64,000 bases of DNA from Candidatus Phytoplasma oryzae (GCA_027945135.1 CP116038.1:62001-126000); one strand, 5' to 3'. Shown: positions 32,007 to 42,019, numbered from the stretch's first letter. A program made the numbers and translations. The notes: generated from the letters alone by a model not told the origin.

Positions 32007-33308
32007 TTAATAATTTAAAAGATCTAAAAATTTGGACTTATATAAATCTACTCCTGGTTGATTAAAGGGATTAACATCCAAAAGCAAAGAAGAAATAATA
32101 CAAGCTTTTTGAAAAAAGAAAACTAAATAACCAAAACTATATTCATCTAAATCAGGAAAAATTATTTCTAAATTAGGAACATTACCTTGTATATGAGCTA
32201 TTTTAGTAGATTGCATAATTTTATGATTAATTTCTGAAAAATAGTATCCAGACAAATAATTTAAATTATCTAAATTTTTTTTGTCTTTTGATATAAAACA
32301 ATCTTTGTGACAAAAATTATTTTTTAAAATAGTTTCAAATATAATTTTTGAACCATCCTGAATAAACTGACCTAAGGAATGAAGATCGGTAGAATTATGA
32401 ACAGAACTAACAAAAATCCCTTTATTATCCTTTCCTTCTGATTCTAAAAATAATTGTTTTAACCATTCTGAAAAATAAAAAAGTTGAGGTTCATAATCTA
32501 CAAATAATTCTATTTTTTTATTTAATTTATTATGTAAAATATATCTTATTAAAGCATATTTATAAGCAATATTTTCTTCTATATTATCAGAAAAAGTATC
32601 ATGAAAAGCCATCTGAGCTCCTCTTATTATTTCCTTTACTTTTAAACCTGCAAAAATAAAAGGCAAAAAACCTACATTAGTTAAAACACTAAATCTACCT
32701 ACTATTTCATTAGGAATAATAAATTTTTCATATTTTTTTATATTAGCTATATTCAACAAAATACTCTTTTTACTATTACTTGTAGTTACAAATATCCTTT
32801 TTTGAGATTCTTTTTTGCCATATCTTCTTTCAATTTCTTTTCTTAATAATTTAAAAGATAATGCTGGTTCCAAAGTTGTTCCAGATTTAGAAATAACATT
32901 GATAGCCCAATTTTTATTTTTTAAATATTTTATTAAATTAGATAAATAAACACCAGATAATTGATATCCTGCGAAAATGACTTTAATTTTATTTTGATTA
33001 AAAAAAGATTTTTTTACAAACTCTATACCTGCTTTAGCTCCTAAAAAAGAACCTCCTATACCTATAACAACTAAAACATCTAAATTATTTAACTCTTTTT
33101 TTATCTTTTGTATTTTTAATATTTCTTTTACATCAAAATTAAATGGTAAATTTGACCACTCTAAATATTTTGTTTTTATTTCTGGATTATAGTTAATTTT
33201 ATCTTTAATTTGCATTATTTTAGGAAAAATATTTTTTTTTTCTTTTTCCCAATCAAAAAAATTACTCATTTGATCCATTTTTAATTTAAATGTTTTTTTT
33301 TTTTTCAT
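32007..33308 (-). CDS. pgi: Glucose-6-phosphate isomerase
   Basis: Glycolytic enzyme converting glucose-6-phosphate to fructose-6-phosphate. The 433 residues fit the short Gram-positive form. Motifs are VIGIGGSFLGAK (about 79-90), SKSGTTLEPAL (about 139-149), GRFSVLTNVGFLP and ESEGKDN near 290, and NPFNQPGVDLYK near the C terminus with the catalytic Lys. It is the last gene of a minus-strand set with a MATE transporter, pfkA and fba, so upper glycolysis is clustered. Confidence 0.95.
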   Translation of the reverse strand: MKKKKTFKLKMDQMSNFFDWEKEKKNIFPKIMQIKDKINYNPEIKTKYLEWSNLPFNFDVKEILKIQKIKKELNNLDVLVVIGIGGSFLGAKAGIEFVKKSFFNQNKIKVIFAGYQLSGVYLSNLIKYLKNKNWAINVISKSGTTLEPALSFKLLRKEIERRYGKKESQKRIFVTTSNSKKSILLNIANIKKYEKFIIPNEIVGRFSVLTNVGFLPFIFAGLKVKEIIRGAQMAFHDTFSDNIEENIAYKYALIRYILHNKLNKKIELFVDYEPQLFYFSEWLKQLFLESEGKDNKGIFVSSVHNSTDLHSLGQFIQDGSKIIFETILKNNFCHKDCFISKDKKNLDNLNYLSGYYFSEINHKIMQSTKIAHIQGNVPNLEIIFPDLDEYSFGYLVFFFQKACIISSLLLDVNPFNQPGVDLYKSKFLDLLNY

Positions 33309-33342
33309 CTTTTGTCTCTTCTTTTTTTGAAATATAATTTAT

Positions 33343-34734
33343 TTATTTCAAAAGATTCTTTTTTTTTAAAAAAAGAAAAAATAAAAAAAATGTTATTTGT
33401 AAAACAATAAAATTACTTAAAAAAGTACTTAAACCAAATTGATTATATGGTGAAAAAGATAAAATTCTTCTGAATTTATATAATATAGACAAAATGACTA
33501 TTCTAATTATAATTCTTAAAAAATTAATCCAAAAAAAAATTTTAGCTTTTTTAGTATAAGCTACTATAAAACCAATTATTAAATAAGACCAAATAGATGT
33601 AAATAAAGAAGTTTGTTCCCAAAAAAGGACTATTTCGAAAGCTTTTTTTTCCTCTTTAGTCAAATTTATACCATTTTGCAAAATTTCTAATAAACGTTGA
33701 CCCATTAATTTATTTATTATAATTCCTAAAATACCAATAATAAAAGTTATAAAAAAAACATTTTTAAAAATTTTTATTGTTTCTTTTTTTTTATTTAATG
33801 CTATATTTTGAGAAATCATTAAAATTTGAGCTTCTTCAAAAGATTGTGAAATAGAATAAAAAATTCCATTAACAAGAGCAACATAACCTAAAATAATCAT
33901 TATAACAGATTCTTTTCCGTAAAAACTATTAACCATATCTAAAATAATTTTTTTACCATAATCATAAGTAGTTTTACCTATAATTATAGTGAAAGATAAT
34001 TTTATTATCTTATAAATAATTTCTTTATAAAAAATTATTTTTTCAAATTTAATTTGAAATTCATTTTTACTATCCCAAAACATTGAATAAAAAGAAATGA
34101 AAGTAATTATTAAATGAGACCATAAATTAGCATATGCTAAATGTACAATAGAAACATTATGTACACCATAAAAAAATTTATATAAAAAAGAAAAAAATAT
34201 TCTAGCAAAAATAATTGTAAAATTTAAAAAAAGTAAGAATTTTTTCTTACCTTTAATTCTTTCTAAACTCATATAAATAGTGTTAATAGTAATAAAAACA
34301 AAAGTTATTAAAGTTAAAAAATAATAATGTAAACCGCCTTCTGAATGATATTCTTTATTTAAAAAAATATTACAAAAAGGATATGGCAAAAAAACTCCAA
34401 AATATAAAAATAAAAAAAATAAAAAAGAAATAAATAAAGCAATAATAAAAGATAAAGTAGCAAATTTTCTGGCTAATTCTTTTTTTTTGTTTTTATATTC
34501 TCTAGTAACTAAAACAATTCCAGCGCTTCCAAGAGCAATACCAATACTTTGTAAAAATTTTTGTGTTTGTTTCATATAAGAAATAGTTTGTCTGATATTT
34601 GGAGTTATTTTAGATTTTCCTACTATAAAATAATCTATACAAGTTCCTAAATGTTGAAATAATAAATATATAGCGATGGGAAAAGCAATATTTATTAAAT
34701 TTACAAAAATATATTTTTTTTTCATGAAATGCAT
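33343..34734 (-). CDS. MATE-family multidrug/cation exporter
   Basis: A 463-residue integral membrane protein with about twelve hydrophobic helices. The N-terminal helix carries the MATE-type pattern NLINIAFPIAIYLLFQHLGT followed by CIDYFIVGK, and the second half repeats the fold. Members export drugs or cations using Na+ or H+ gradients; the substrate here is unknown. The start at ATG 34734 has AAGGTG four bases upstream. It sits between pfkA and pgi, only 8 nt after pfkA. Confidence 0.8.
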   Translation of the reverse strand: MHFMKKKYIFVNLINIAFPIAIYLLFQHLGTCIDYFIVGKSKITPNIRQTISYMKQTQKFLQSIGIALGSAGIVLVTREYKNKKKELARKFATLSFIIALFISFLFFLFLYFGVFLPYPFCNIFLNKEYHSEGGLHYYFLTLITFVFITINTIYMSLERIKGKKKFLLFLNFTIIFARIFFSFLYKFFYGVHNVSIVHLAYANLWSHLIITFISFYSMFWDSKNEFQIKFEKIIFYKEIIYKIIKLSFTIIIGKTTYDYGKKIILDMVNSFYGKESVIMIILGYVALVNGIFYSISQSFEEAQILMISQNIALNKKKETIKIFKNVFFITFIIGILGIIINKLMGQRLLEILQNGINLTKEEKKAFEIVLFWEQTSLFTSIWSYLIIGFIVAYTKKAKIFFWINFLRIIIRIVILSILYKFRRILSFSPYNQFGLSTFLSNFIVLQITFFLFFLFLKKKNLLK

Positions 34735-34742
34735 AAAACACC

Positions 34743-35711
34743 TTAATTTTTTATAAATTTAATTAAAGGATTTTGAATTATTTTTTTATTTATTATCTTT
34801 TCAAAATTAAAAAAACATAAATCTCCCTTATAAAAACTAACAGCTCCATTAAAAATATTTTTTTCTAATAAACAAACAGAATAATTACCCATTTGAGATG
34901 CTAAAAATAAATCTTCTGCAGTAGGATGACCTCCTCTTTGGATATATCCTAAAACTTGTGCTCTAGTTTCGAATTTGCTATATTTTTCTATTTCATTAGC
35001 CAAGGAAAAAATATTAAATATGTTTTCTGTAACAACAATAATTACATGCCTTTTTTTAGATTCGTATAAAAATTTAACTTTATCTAAAATTTTTTCTTTC
35101 GATATAAAATTTTCAGGAGTAACTATTATATCAACTCCTTTTGCTATCCCACTATATAAAGCTAAATCACCTTGTTTTCTACCCATAACTTCAATAATAG
35201 TACATCTATGATGAGAAATAGAAGTATCTCTTAATTGTTCTATAGCTTTTGTTATATTATTAACTGCTGTACTAAAACCAATACTCAAATCATTATAATT
35301 AATATCATTATCTATAGTAGCAGGGATACAAATACATTTTAATCCTAATTGACTAAGCATCATAGCTCCTTTATAAGAACCATTTCCGCCTATAATTATA
35401 AGTTTTTCAATATCTTTTTTTTTTAAATTATAAAAACATTTTTTTCTAACTTCCTCTTTGGTTTTAAATTCTATAAAACGAGAAGTACCTAAAAAAGTAC
35501 CAGATATATTTAATATTCTTTGAGGAAATTTTTTTTCTATTAGTTCTTCTATTTCATCATTATATAAACCTAAAAAACCATTTTTAATACTGTAAATTTT
35601 ATATTGATTTTTAGCTGTTAAAAAAATAGTTCTAATAACCGCATTCATTCCAGGAGCATCTCCTCCAGAAGTCAAAATAGCTATTTTTTCATGTTTTATT
35701 TCTAATTTCAT
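34743..35711 (-). CDS. pfkA: 6-phosphofructokinase
   Basis: ATP-dependent phosphofructokinase of upper glycolysis. The 322 residues match the bacterial PfkA length. Visible are ILTSGGDAPGMNAVIR (about 12-27, ATP site), IGGNGSYKGA (about 103-112), PATIDNDI with the catalytic Asp near 130, EVMGRKQGDLAL, and LGYIQRGGHPTAEDL. The ATP-binding GGDAPG and GGNGS motifs mark it as ATP- rather than PPi-dependent. It is followed by the MATE gene and preceded 23 nt upstream by fba. Confidence 0.96.
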   Translation of the reverse strand: MKLEIKHEKIAILTSGGDAPGMNAVIRTIFLTAKNQYKIYSIKNGFLGLYNDEIEELIEKKFPQRILNISGTFLGTSRFIEFKTKEEVRKKCFYNLKKKDIEKLIIIGGNGSYKGAMMLSQLGLKCICIPATIDNDINYNDLSIGFSTAVNNITKAIEQLRDTSISHHRCTIIEVMGRKQGDLALYSGIAKGVDIIVTPENFISKEKILDKVKFLYESKKRHVIIVVTENIFNIFSLANEIEKYSKFETRAQVLGYIQRGGHPTAEDLFLASQMGNYSVCLLEKNIFNGAVSFYKGDLCFFNFEKIINKKIIQNPLIKFIKN

Positions 35712-35734
35712 TTTATATTAATAAGCCTCTTTTT

Positions 35735-36601
35735 TTAAATTTTATTAATAGAACCAAATAATTTTAACTTATTTTTAATAGCTTCTTTAATAGATAAATA
35801 ACCTGATTCTAACAATTTAATCGGTTTAAAACCTTTATTTATTAAATCTTTCCCTTCTTCAATATACTTACGTATAGATTTAGTAAAAATTATTTGAAAT
35901 TCAGTATTAACGTTTATTTTCACAACTCCCAACGAAATAGCTTTTTTAATCATTTTATCAGGAATACCAGTTCCTCCATGAAGAACCAAAGGTATTTTTT
36001 GTTTTGTATTTTTAATAATGTTATTAAAAGCTTGAAAATCTAATCCTAACCAATTAGATGGATATTCACCATGAATATTACCAATTCCAATAGCAAGCAT
36101 ATCGATACCTAATTCTGATATTTTTAAACATTCTTCTGGATTAGCAATATGTTCTTGTCTTGCAATATCTTCCTCTTCTCCGCCAACACAACCAACTTCA
36201 GCTTCTATCAAAACATTTTTATTTCTACACATTTCTTTTATTTCTTTTGTTTTCAATAAATTCACAGAAAAACTATAATTACTGCCATCAAACATAATAG
36301 AATTAAAACCAGCTTTTATAGCATTTTGAGCTCCTTCAAAAGAACCATGATCTAAATGTAATATAATAGGAACAGAAACATTATAAAATTTTTTAAGTTT
36401 ATTAACTAAACAAACAATAGTTTTAAAACCGCCCATGTAATTAACAGTTTTTTCCGAAACTCCTAAAAAGACAGGAGATTTAAATTCTTCTGCTACTTCT
36501 ATAACAGATTTAATCCATTCTAAATCCGATACATTAATTTGAGCAATAGCATATTTTTGTTGAAAAGCTGTCTTTACAATTTTTTTGTATGAATACATCA
36601 T
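35735..36601 (-). CDS. fba: Fructose-bisphosphate aldolase, class II
   Basis: Zinc-dependent aldolase splitting fructose-1,6-bisphosphate. The 288 residues show the zinc/catalytic segment ILHLDHGS (about 80-87), MFDGS, EAEVGCVGGEED, IGNIHGEYP with a zinc-ligand His, LVLHGGTGIPD (about 204-214) and KINVNTEFQ. These are all class II features and the length is typical. AAGGAAAA lies before ATG 36601. It leads the fba-pfkA-MATE-pgi set. Confidence 0.96.
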   Translation of the reverse strand: MMYSYKKIVKTAFQQKYAIAQINVSDLEWIKSVIEVAEEFKSPVFLGVSEKTVNYMGGFKTIVCLVNKLKKFYNVSVPIILHLDHGSFEGAQNAIKAGFNSIMFDGSNYSFSVNLLKTKEIKEMCRNKNVLIEAEVGCVGGEEEDIARQEHIANPEECLKISELGIDMLAIGIGNIHGEYPSNWLGLDFQAFNNIIKNTKQKIPLVLHGGTGIPDKMIKKAISLGVVKINVNTEFQIIFTKSIRKYIEEGKDLINKGFKPIKLLESGYLSIKEAIKNKLKLFGSINKI

Positions 36602-36704
36602 TATAAAATTTTCCTTTTTATAAAAAAATACTTCTATTATAAAAAAATTTAAAATAAAAAATCAATTACTTTTTTTAACAATATATAAAAATTTTTTAGA
36701 ATAA

Positions 36705-36938
36705 TTATTGATTTTTTTTAAACTTAATAAATTCAAAAATATCTTCAATTTTTTTACACTGTTGTATTTTTTCATCTTCAATTTTTAAATTAAAAATTTT
36801 TTCTAATTCTATAACTATTTCTACCGCATCAAAAGAATCTAAATCTAAATCTTCTTTTAATCTAGTAGATAACAAAATCTTTTCCTTTGGAATTGATAAT
36901 TTTTTAGCAAATATTTCTTGTATTTTTTGAAAAATCAT
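36705..36938 (-). CDS. acpP: Acyl carrier protein
   Basis: A 77-residue carrier with the phosphopantetheine attachment motif DLDLDSFDAVEIVIELE (Ser near residue 35; usually DSLD, here DSFD). It starts ATG with AAGG upstream. Phytoplasmas lack a full fatty-acid synthase, so a role in phospholipid assembly from imported acyl groups is more likely; that is inference. It lies 103 nt upstream of fba on the same strand. Confidence 0.93.
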   Translation of the reverse strand: MIFQKIQEIFAKKLSIPKEKILLSTRLKEDLDLDSFDAVEIVIELEKIFNLKIEDEKIQQCKKIEDIFEFIKFKKNQ

Positions 36939-37449
36939 ATTTTTTTCCTTTTAAAATTTTTTTTATTTTTATATATTTATTTAACTAATTAAAAAAAACT
37001 ATTTTTTTATATTTCCATTATATACTTTTTAATACAATAAATATATAAAAAAATATTCGTTTATTAGTCTAATTTTATTTTTAATAAAAAGAAAATAAAA
37101 ATCAATTAATTAATATCAAGAATTTTTTATAATTTTTATCTTCAAAATAAAATTATAAAAAATATTCTAATTTTATATTAAAAACTTTTTTTCTAATTTG
37201 GTTTTTATTTATTTTATGTCATAATAAAAGCGGAAAATGAATTTTTATACATTTTTTTTAAAAAATTTTGCATTTGTATAAAAAATATAATAAAAAAATA
37301 GAGTAATATACATACATATTTTATGGTTTAACAAAATATATAAAATATATAACTCTTATTTTTTTGTGCTATTATATTTCATTTTCTAAAAAAAACTATT
37401 TAATTGCGCCAACAATTATATAGTAAATAAAATAAAAAAGGATGAATTT
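36939..37449 (+). other. 511-nt intergenic region with a possible folded element
   Basis: AT-rich spacer between divergent acpP and the gene at 37450. At 37233-37386, GAAAATGAA and TTCATTTTC could close a structure containing two inner hairpins (TTTTTATACA/TGTATAAAAA and an AT-rich helix around GAGT/ACTC). It could be a leader or small RNA, but such pairing is easily produced by AT-rich DNA. Confidence 0.3.
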
Positions 37450-37851
37450 ATGGAAAGCATAATTTATTTTATTTTAAATATTATAATTAAATTCAAAAGT
37501 TTAATTTTAACTTTTTACGGTTACATTATAACTCAATATAATCATTTAATAAATATTAAGAGAATTGATTTTAGTAATTTTTCTAATATTATACATAGTA
37601 TAAAATATCTTTTTTGGTTCTTAGTTAGTATTATTTATATTTATTTTTTTATTATTTTTTTAATTTTTATACAAGATATTTGTGTTTTTTTGTTTTTTTT
37701 AATTAAATTTTTTTATTCTTTTTTTAAAAAAATATTATTATTTTTATTTTATTTTATTTATTTTATATTAAAAAATATTTTAAATAAAAAAAAATATATA
37801 CTTTTAAAAAAAATATCTTTTTATAAAAAAAGAGATAAAATTAATGAATAA
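37450..37851 (+). CDS. Unknown small membrane protein
   Basis: No family recognised. The 133 residues hold about four hydrophobic segments rich in Ile, Phe and Leu and end in a basic tail (KKISFYKKRDKINE). ATG 37450 has AAAAAGGATGA upstream. Its 3' end overlaps the next gene by 8 nt, so the two are translationally coupled and probably work together at the membrane. Confidence 0.55.
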   Translation: MESIIYFILNIIIKFKSLILTFYGYIITQYNHLINIKRIDFSNFSNIIHSIKYLFWFLVSIIYIYFFIIFLIFIQDICVFLFFLIKFFYSFFKKILLFLFYFIYFILKNILNKKKYILLKKISFYKKRDKINE

Positions 37852-38560
37852 AAAAAAAAAAATAATTATTTCTAGTTATCATTATTTTTTTTATATATTT
37901 TTTCTATTATTTTTATTAATTCTTTTTTTACTTTTAATTATTTTTTTTCGTTTTGATTTTCCAAAATTTCCAGAAATTTTTAAAAATAAAAATTGTTATG
38001 TTCCAAAAACTGCTATAGAATATTGTCCATCTTCTTTAAAATATTATAATTCAAAAATAAATATTTTAAAATCAGAAGAAGAAGAACAAAAAGAAAAAAT
38101 TAATTCAATTTTAAAATCTTTTGATAATTTTAAAAAAGATAATATAAGAAAAAAAATTTTATTTTTTTTAAAAAAAAATAATATTGAATTTTCTGATTTA
38201 AATACTATAAACTTAAAAAATTTAGAAAAATTAATTATTCAATTTATAAATTTTCAAAATATTTCTCCTAAAGATAAATTTTTTCAAGATCAACAACAAC
38301 AATTAAAAAAAAATATTGATAATTTCAAAGAAAATTTAAATATAAAAAAAGATAATTATTTTACATATTCAGAGTCTTTTTCAGAACAAGAAATATATAA
38401 TAAAAATTATTCTAATAATTCTATTCAATTTAGTAATTGTTTATCTAATTTTTTTAATTTAACTGATACTGTAATTGATAATTTAAATCAAACTTCTTAT
38501 AAAGTTATTAAAAATACTACTTCTTTCTTATGTCCTGTTGTAAATAGTTTTATTTATTAA
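37844..38560 (+). CDS. Unknown membrane-anchored protein
   Basis: No family recognised. The 238-residue product has one long hydrophobic segment (about 12-36), then a hydrophilic domain with a few cysteines (NCYVPKTAIEYCP, FSNCL) and Gln/Lys-rich coiled-coil stretches (about 80-165). The short cytoplasmic, lysine-rich N terminus suggests the bulk lies outside. It is coupled to the upstream membrane protein by overlap, and a 514-nt gap follows. Confidence 0.55.
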   Translation: MNKKKKIIISSYHYFFYIFFLLFLLILFLLLIIFFRFDFPKFPEIFKNKNCYVPKTAIEYCPSSLKYYNSKINILKSEEEEQKEKINSILKSFDNFKKDNIRKKILFFLKKNNIEFSDLNTINLKNLEKLIIQFINFQNISPKDKFFQDQQQQLKKNIDNFKENLNIKKDNYFTYSESFSEQEIYNKNYSNNSIQFSNCLSNFFNLTDTVIDNLNQTSYKVIKNTTSFLCPVVNSFIY

Positions 38561-39074
38561 ATTAACATTTTATAAAAAAATAATATTTCCAATTTTTAAA
38601 ATATGACAAAAAAAATATTTATTTAAATAATTAATAATAAATTAAAATATTTTTTAATAAATATAAATCAATATTGTATATTAAAAAGATAATATTTTTT
38701 AATAAAAATTTTATTAATAAAAAAATTTCAAAAAATAAAAATAAAAAAAATAAAATGATGTTTATATAAATTTTAATTTAATATAATGTTATTTAATAAA
38801 AAATAATTTTTTATAAATTTAATTTTTTTTGATTTATTACTTTAAATTTAAAATATAATATAAATTTTATAGTATAATTTTAATTTTAAAAAAACTTTTT
38901 TATTTTTTATAATTGATTAATATAATATTTTATATTTAAAATAAATAAAAAATTTTATAATATCTTAATTTAATATATAATTTTTTTATTTAAATATAAT
39001 ATAAAAAAATCTAAAATTTTTTAGCAATTTACTTATAAAAATTTACTTATAAAATAGAATGGATTTTTAGTTAA
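38561..39074 (+). other. 514-nt AT-rich gap before glyA
   Basis: Almost pure A/T with many short poly-A and poly-T runs. I see no ORF, RNA or clear repeat. Several TATAAT-like words occur, and a promoter for glyA must lie here, but none stands out. Confidence 0.5.
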
Positions 39075-40322
39075 ATGAAAAATTTAAAAAAAAAAGATTT
39101 GGAAATTTATAAAATAATTCAAAAAGAAAAAAAAAGACAAAAAGAACACATAGAATTAATAGCTTCAGAAAATTTTGTTTCTAAAGCTGTTTTAGAAGCT
39201 CAAGGAAGTATTTTGACTAACAAATATGTAGAAGGTTATATTGGTAATAGATATTATTGCGGCTGTGAATTTGTAGATCAAATAGAAAAAATAGCTTTAG
39301 AAAGAGTTAAAAAATTATTCAAAGTTAAATTTGCTAATGTACAACCTCATTCTGGTTCTCAAGCGAATATGGCTGTTTTTCAAGCTTTATTAAAACCCAA
39401 CGATCGTATTTTAGGTATGTCATTAAATAATGGAGGACATTTGAGTCATGGTTCTAAATTTAATTTTTCTGGTAATTTTTTAAATTCATTTCATTATGGC
39501 GTTTCAGAAAAAAAAGAAATAATTGATTATGAAAATGTTAGAAAAATAGCTTATAAAATTAAACCTAAACTAATAATAGTAGGGGCTTCTGCATATTCCA
39601 GACAAATAGATTTTATAAAATTTCGACAAATTGCCGATGAAGTAAAAGCTTATTTAATGGCTGATATAGCACATATAGCTGGTTTAATTGCTTGTAATCT
39701 TCATCCTTCTCCTTTTGAAGCTAAAGTCGATGTAATTACTTCTACAACTCATAAAACTCTAAGAGGACCTAGAGGAGGAATAATATTAAGTAATAATGAA
39801 CAAATTATGAACAAAATCAACAAAGGAGTATTTCCTGGAATTCAAGGAGGGGCTTTAATGCATATTATAGCAGCTAAAGCTGTTTCTTTTGAAGAAGCTC
39901 TAGACAAAAAATTTATCGCGTATCAAAAAAAAGTATTAAAAAATGCTAAAATATTAGAAGAAAATTTTAAAAAAAAAGGATATCGTTTAATTAGCGGAGG
40001 AACTGATAATCATTTATTAATGATAGATATAAAGCATAAAAATAAAAATTTAAATGGAAAAATTGCTGCTGATATTTTAAATGAAGCTAATATTACTGTT
40101 AATAAAAATGTTATTCCTTTTGATAAAGAAAAAATATTTTATTCTAGCGGCATAAGAATAGGAACTTCTGCCATGACTACTAGAGGTTTTACTGAAAAAG
40201 AATTTATTCAAGTAGCTAATTTAATGGATGAAGTATTAAATAATTATCAAAATAAAATTATTATTAAAGAAGTGAAAAAAAAAGTTATAGACTTAACTAG
40301 CAAATTCCCTTTCATAATATAA
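39075..40322 (+). CDS. glyA: Serine hydroxymethyltransferase
   Basis: PLP enzyme interconverting serine and glycine and charging tetrahydrofolate with one-carbon units. The 415 residues fit the family. Motifs are ELIASENFVS (about 22-31), YVEGYIGNRYYCGCEFVD (about 50-67), HSGSQAN, MADIAHIAGLI, and the PLP lysine in TSTTHKTLRGPRGG (about 222-235). The one-carbon product would serve formyl-Met-tRNA and thymidylate synthesis. Confidence 0.97.
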   Translation: MKNLKKKDLEIYKIIQKEKKRQKEHIELIASENFVSKAVLEAQGSILTNKYVEGYIGNRYYCGCEFVDQIEKIALERVKKLFKVKFANVQPHSGSQANMAVFQALLKPNDRILGMSLNNGGHLSHGSKFNFSGNFLNSFHYGVSEKKEIIDYENVRKIAYKIKPKLIIVGASAYSRQIDFIKFRQIADEVKAYLMADIAHIAGLIACNLHPSPFEAKVDVITSTTHKTLRGPRGGIILSNNEQIMNKINKGVFPGIQGGALMHIIAAKAVSFEEALDKKFIAYQKKVLKNAKILEENFKKKGYRLISGGTDNHLLMIDIKHKNKNLNGKIAADILNEANITVNKNVIPFDKEKIFYSSGIRIGTSAMTTRGFTEKEFIQVANLMDEVLNNYQNKIIIKEVKKKVIDLTSKFPFII

Positions 40323-40478
40323 ATTTTAATAATTATAAAATATAAAGCATTAATTTTTTTAAATTATTGAATATCATATATGTTATAATTATAACAATTG
40401 GTAAAAATGTATTGACTGTTAGTTATATTATTTCATAAGTTTAAAAAAATATTGTTTTAAATAAAATAGGTGATATTT

Positions 40479-40694
40479 ATGATAAAAAAAAAACAACCTC
40501 AAATAAATAAAATAGAAGTTATTTGTGAAACTTGCAAAGAAAAACATATAATTGGCACAACTGTGTCTAAAATGAAAATAGATACTTGCTCGAATTGTAA
40601 TTCTATTTACAATAAATCTAAAGATTTTGTTATAGTTGCTGGACAAGTAGATAAATTTAATAAAAGATATAACTTAAAGAAAGACAAAAAATAA
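40479..40694 (+). CDS. rpmE: Ribosomal protein L31
   Basis: A 71-residue large-subunit protein. ATG 40479 is chosen because AGGTGA lies 7 nt before it; a longer reading from GTG 40470 would include the ribosome-binding site. It keeps the zinc-type CxxC pairs (ICETC and TCSNC) and the C-terminal AGQVDKFNKRYN, equivalent to the GRVEKF motif. It is followed by tdk, as in many Firmicutes. Confidence 0.9.
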   Translation: MIKKKQPQINKIEVICETCKEKHIIGTTVSKMKIDTCSNCNSIYNKSKDFVIVAGQVDKFNKRYNLKKDKK

Positions 40695-40780
40695 AAATTA
40701 CAATCATAAAAAAAGAAATTAATTTTTAAATTATTTTTGTTTAAAATAAAAAATATTAAATATGAAAGGTTTTTTAAAAA

Positions 40781-41356
40781 ATGATTTGTAATAATAAGGG
40801 TTTTATAGAAGTTATTTGTGGTCCTATGTTTGCTGGAAAAACTACAAAATTAATAGAAAAAATTAAATTTTTAAAATTTCATAATATTAATTTTTTAGTT
40901 TTTAAACCTATTATTGATAACCGTTATTCTTTAAAAAAAGAATTGGTTACTCATGATTTAATTACCTTTCCTTCTTTAGTAATAAATAATAGCGCAGAAA
41001 TTTTAAATTTTATAAAAGAAAATACTCATAATTTATTTATAGATGAAGCGCAATTTTTTGATAGTAATATTGAATATATTTTAAATGATTTATCTTATAA
41101 AGGTATTAATATTTTTATTAGCGGGTTAGAATTAGATTTTTGCGGTAGACCTTTTGGATCTATGCCATACTTATTATCAATAGCTGATAAAGTCACTAAA
41201 TTAAAATCAAAATGTGTTGTATGTCAAAATGAAGCTTCAAGAACACAAAGATTGTTTTTTGATGGAAAAAAACCGAACTCACAAGATAAAGTTATTTTAG
41301 TAGATGGAAAAAATTCTCACGAACCACGTTGTCGTAAATGTCATATTTTTTCTTAA
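40781..41356 (+). CDS. tdk: Thymidine kinase
   Basis: A 191-residue type II thymidine kinase for nucleoside salvage. Walker A is GPMFAGKTTKL (about 11-21), Walker B is FIDEAQFF (about 86-93), the lid region includes GLELDFCGRPFG, and a zinc site is formed by CVVC and CRKC. The length is typical. It is an important salvage step because phytoplasmas cannot make nucleotides de novo. Confidence 0.95.
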   Translation: MICNNKGFIEVICGPMFAGKTTKLIEKIKFLKFHNINFLVFKPIIDNRYSLKKELVTHDLITFPSLVINNSAEILNFIKENTHNLFIDEAQFFDSNIEYILNDLSYKGINIFISGLELDFCGRPFGSMPYLLSIADKVTKLKSKCVVCQNEASRTQRLFFDGKKPNSQDKVILVDGKNSHEPRCRKCHIFS

Positions 41357-41409
41357 ATGAAATAATAAAATATAATTTAAATTAATTTTTGTTAATAAGA
41401 GTTTTTTAA

Positions 41410-41880
41410 ATGATAGAAATAAAAAAAAAACATTTTTTTTTTATGAAAGAAGCTTTTAAAGAAGCAAAAAAAGCTTTTTATAAAAATGAAGTACCTATAG
41501 GAGCTATTGCTGTTTGGAAGGACAAAATTATAGCCAGAGCTCATAATAATATTGAAAAAAAAAAAATATTTTTTGCTCATGCTGAATTTTTAGTTTTACA
41601 TAAATTAAATAATAAATTAAATAAAAAAAATCAAAATTATAAATTCCAAGATATAATTATATATACCACTTTAGAACCTTGTATAATGTGTATGGGAGCT
41701 TTAATTCAAACTAGAATTAGAAAATTATATTATAGTGCAGATAATTTTAAATCAGGATTTCTTTATAATAATATTTCTAATATACCTCATAAAATCTCTA
41801 TAAAATCTGGTTTTTTATCTAAAGAAAGTTCATATATTTTAAAAGAATTTTTTATTAATTTAAGAAAAAAAAAAAATTAA
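41410..41880 (+). CDS. tadA: tRNA-specific adenosine deaminase TadA
   Basis: A 156-residue zinc deaminase converting A34 to inosine in tRNA-Arg(ACG). The zinc motif HAEFLVLHKL includes the catalytic His-Ala-Glu (about 57-59), and LEPCIMCMGALIQTRI (about 90-105) gives the two Cys ligands. The length is typical. The SRP RNA gene follows immediately, as in Bacillus (tadA-scr). Confidence 0.93.
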   Translation: MIEIKKKHFFFMKEAFKEAKKAFYKNEVPIGAIAVWKDKIIARAHNNIEKKKIFFAHAEFLVLHKLNNKLNKKNQNYKFQDIIIYTTLEPCIMCMGALIQTRIRKLYYSADNFKSGFLYNNISNIPHKISIKSGFLSKESSYILKEFFINLRKKKN

Positions 41881-41900
41881 TTTTTTATTATTAATATTTT

Positions 41901-42019
41901 ATTTAAATCTTTTCTGAAGTTATTATCTAATTAAAGAAAAATGAATCTGGTCAGATCTTAAATGAAGCATCCATAATTTTTAATTTAGTGTAGATAATAA
42001 CTTCAGAAAAGATTTAAAT
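41901..42019 (+). ncRNA. ffs: Signal recognition particle RNA (4.5S type)
   Basis: A 119-nt region whose ends form a nearly 29-bp perfect helix (41901-41929 with 41991-42019). At the tip is GGTCAG, 9 nt, then GAAGCATCC, the universally conserved SRP domain IV that binds Ffh (E. coli has GGTCAG, 9 nt, GAAGCAGCC). The location after tadA matches the Bacillus order. In Bacillus dnaX follows; here an unrelated membrane protein does. Confidence 0.88.

Noticed and set aside
40428-40646. 72-residue minus-strand ORF
   Set aside because: Antisense to rpmE, whose zinc motifs and ribosome-binding site are clear.
41901-42019. MITE with 29-bp terminal inverted repeats
   Set aside because: The loop contains the SRP domain IV consensus and the position after tadA matches SRP RNA.
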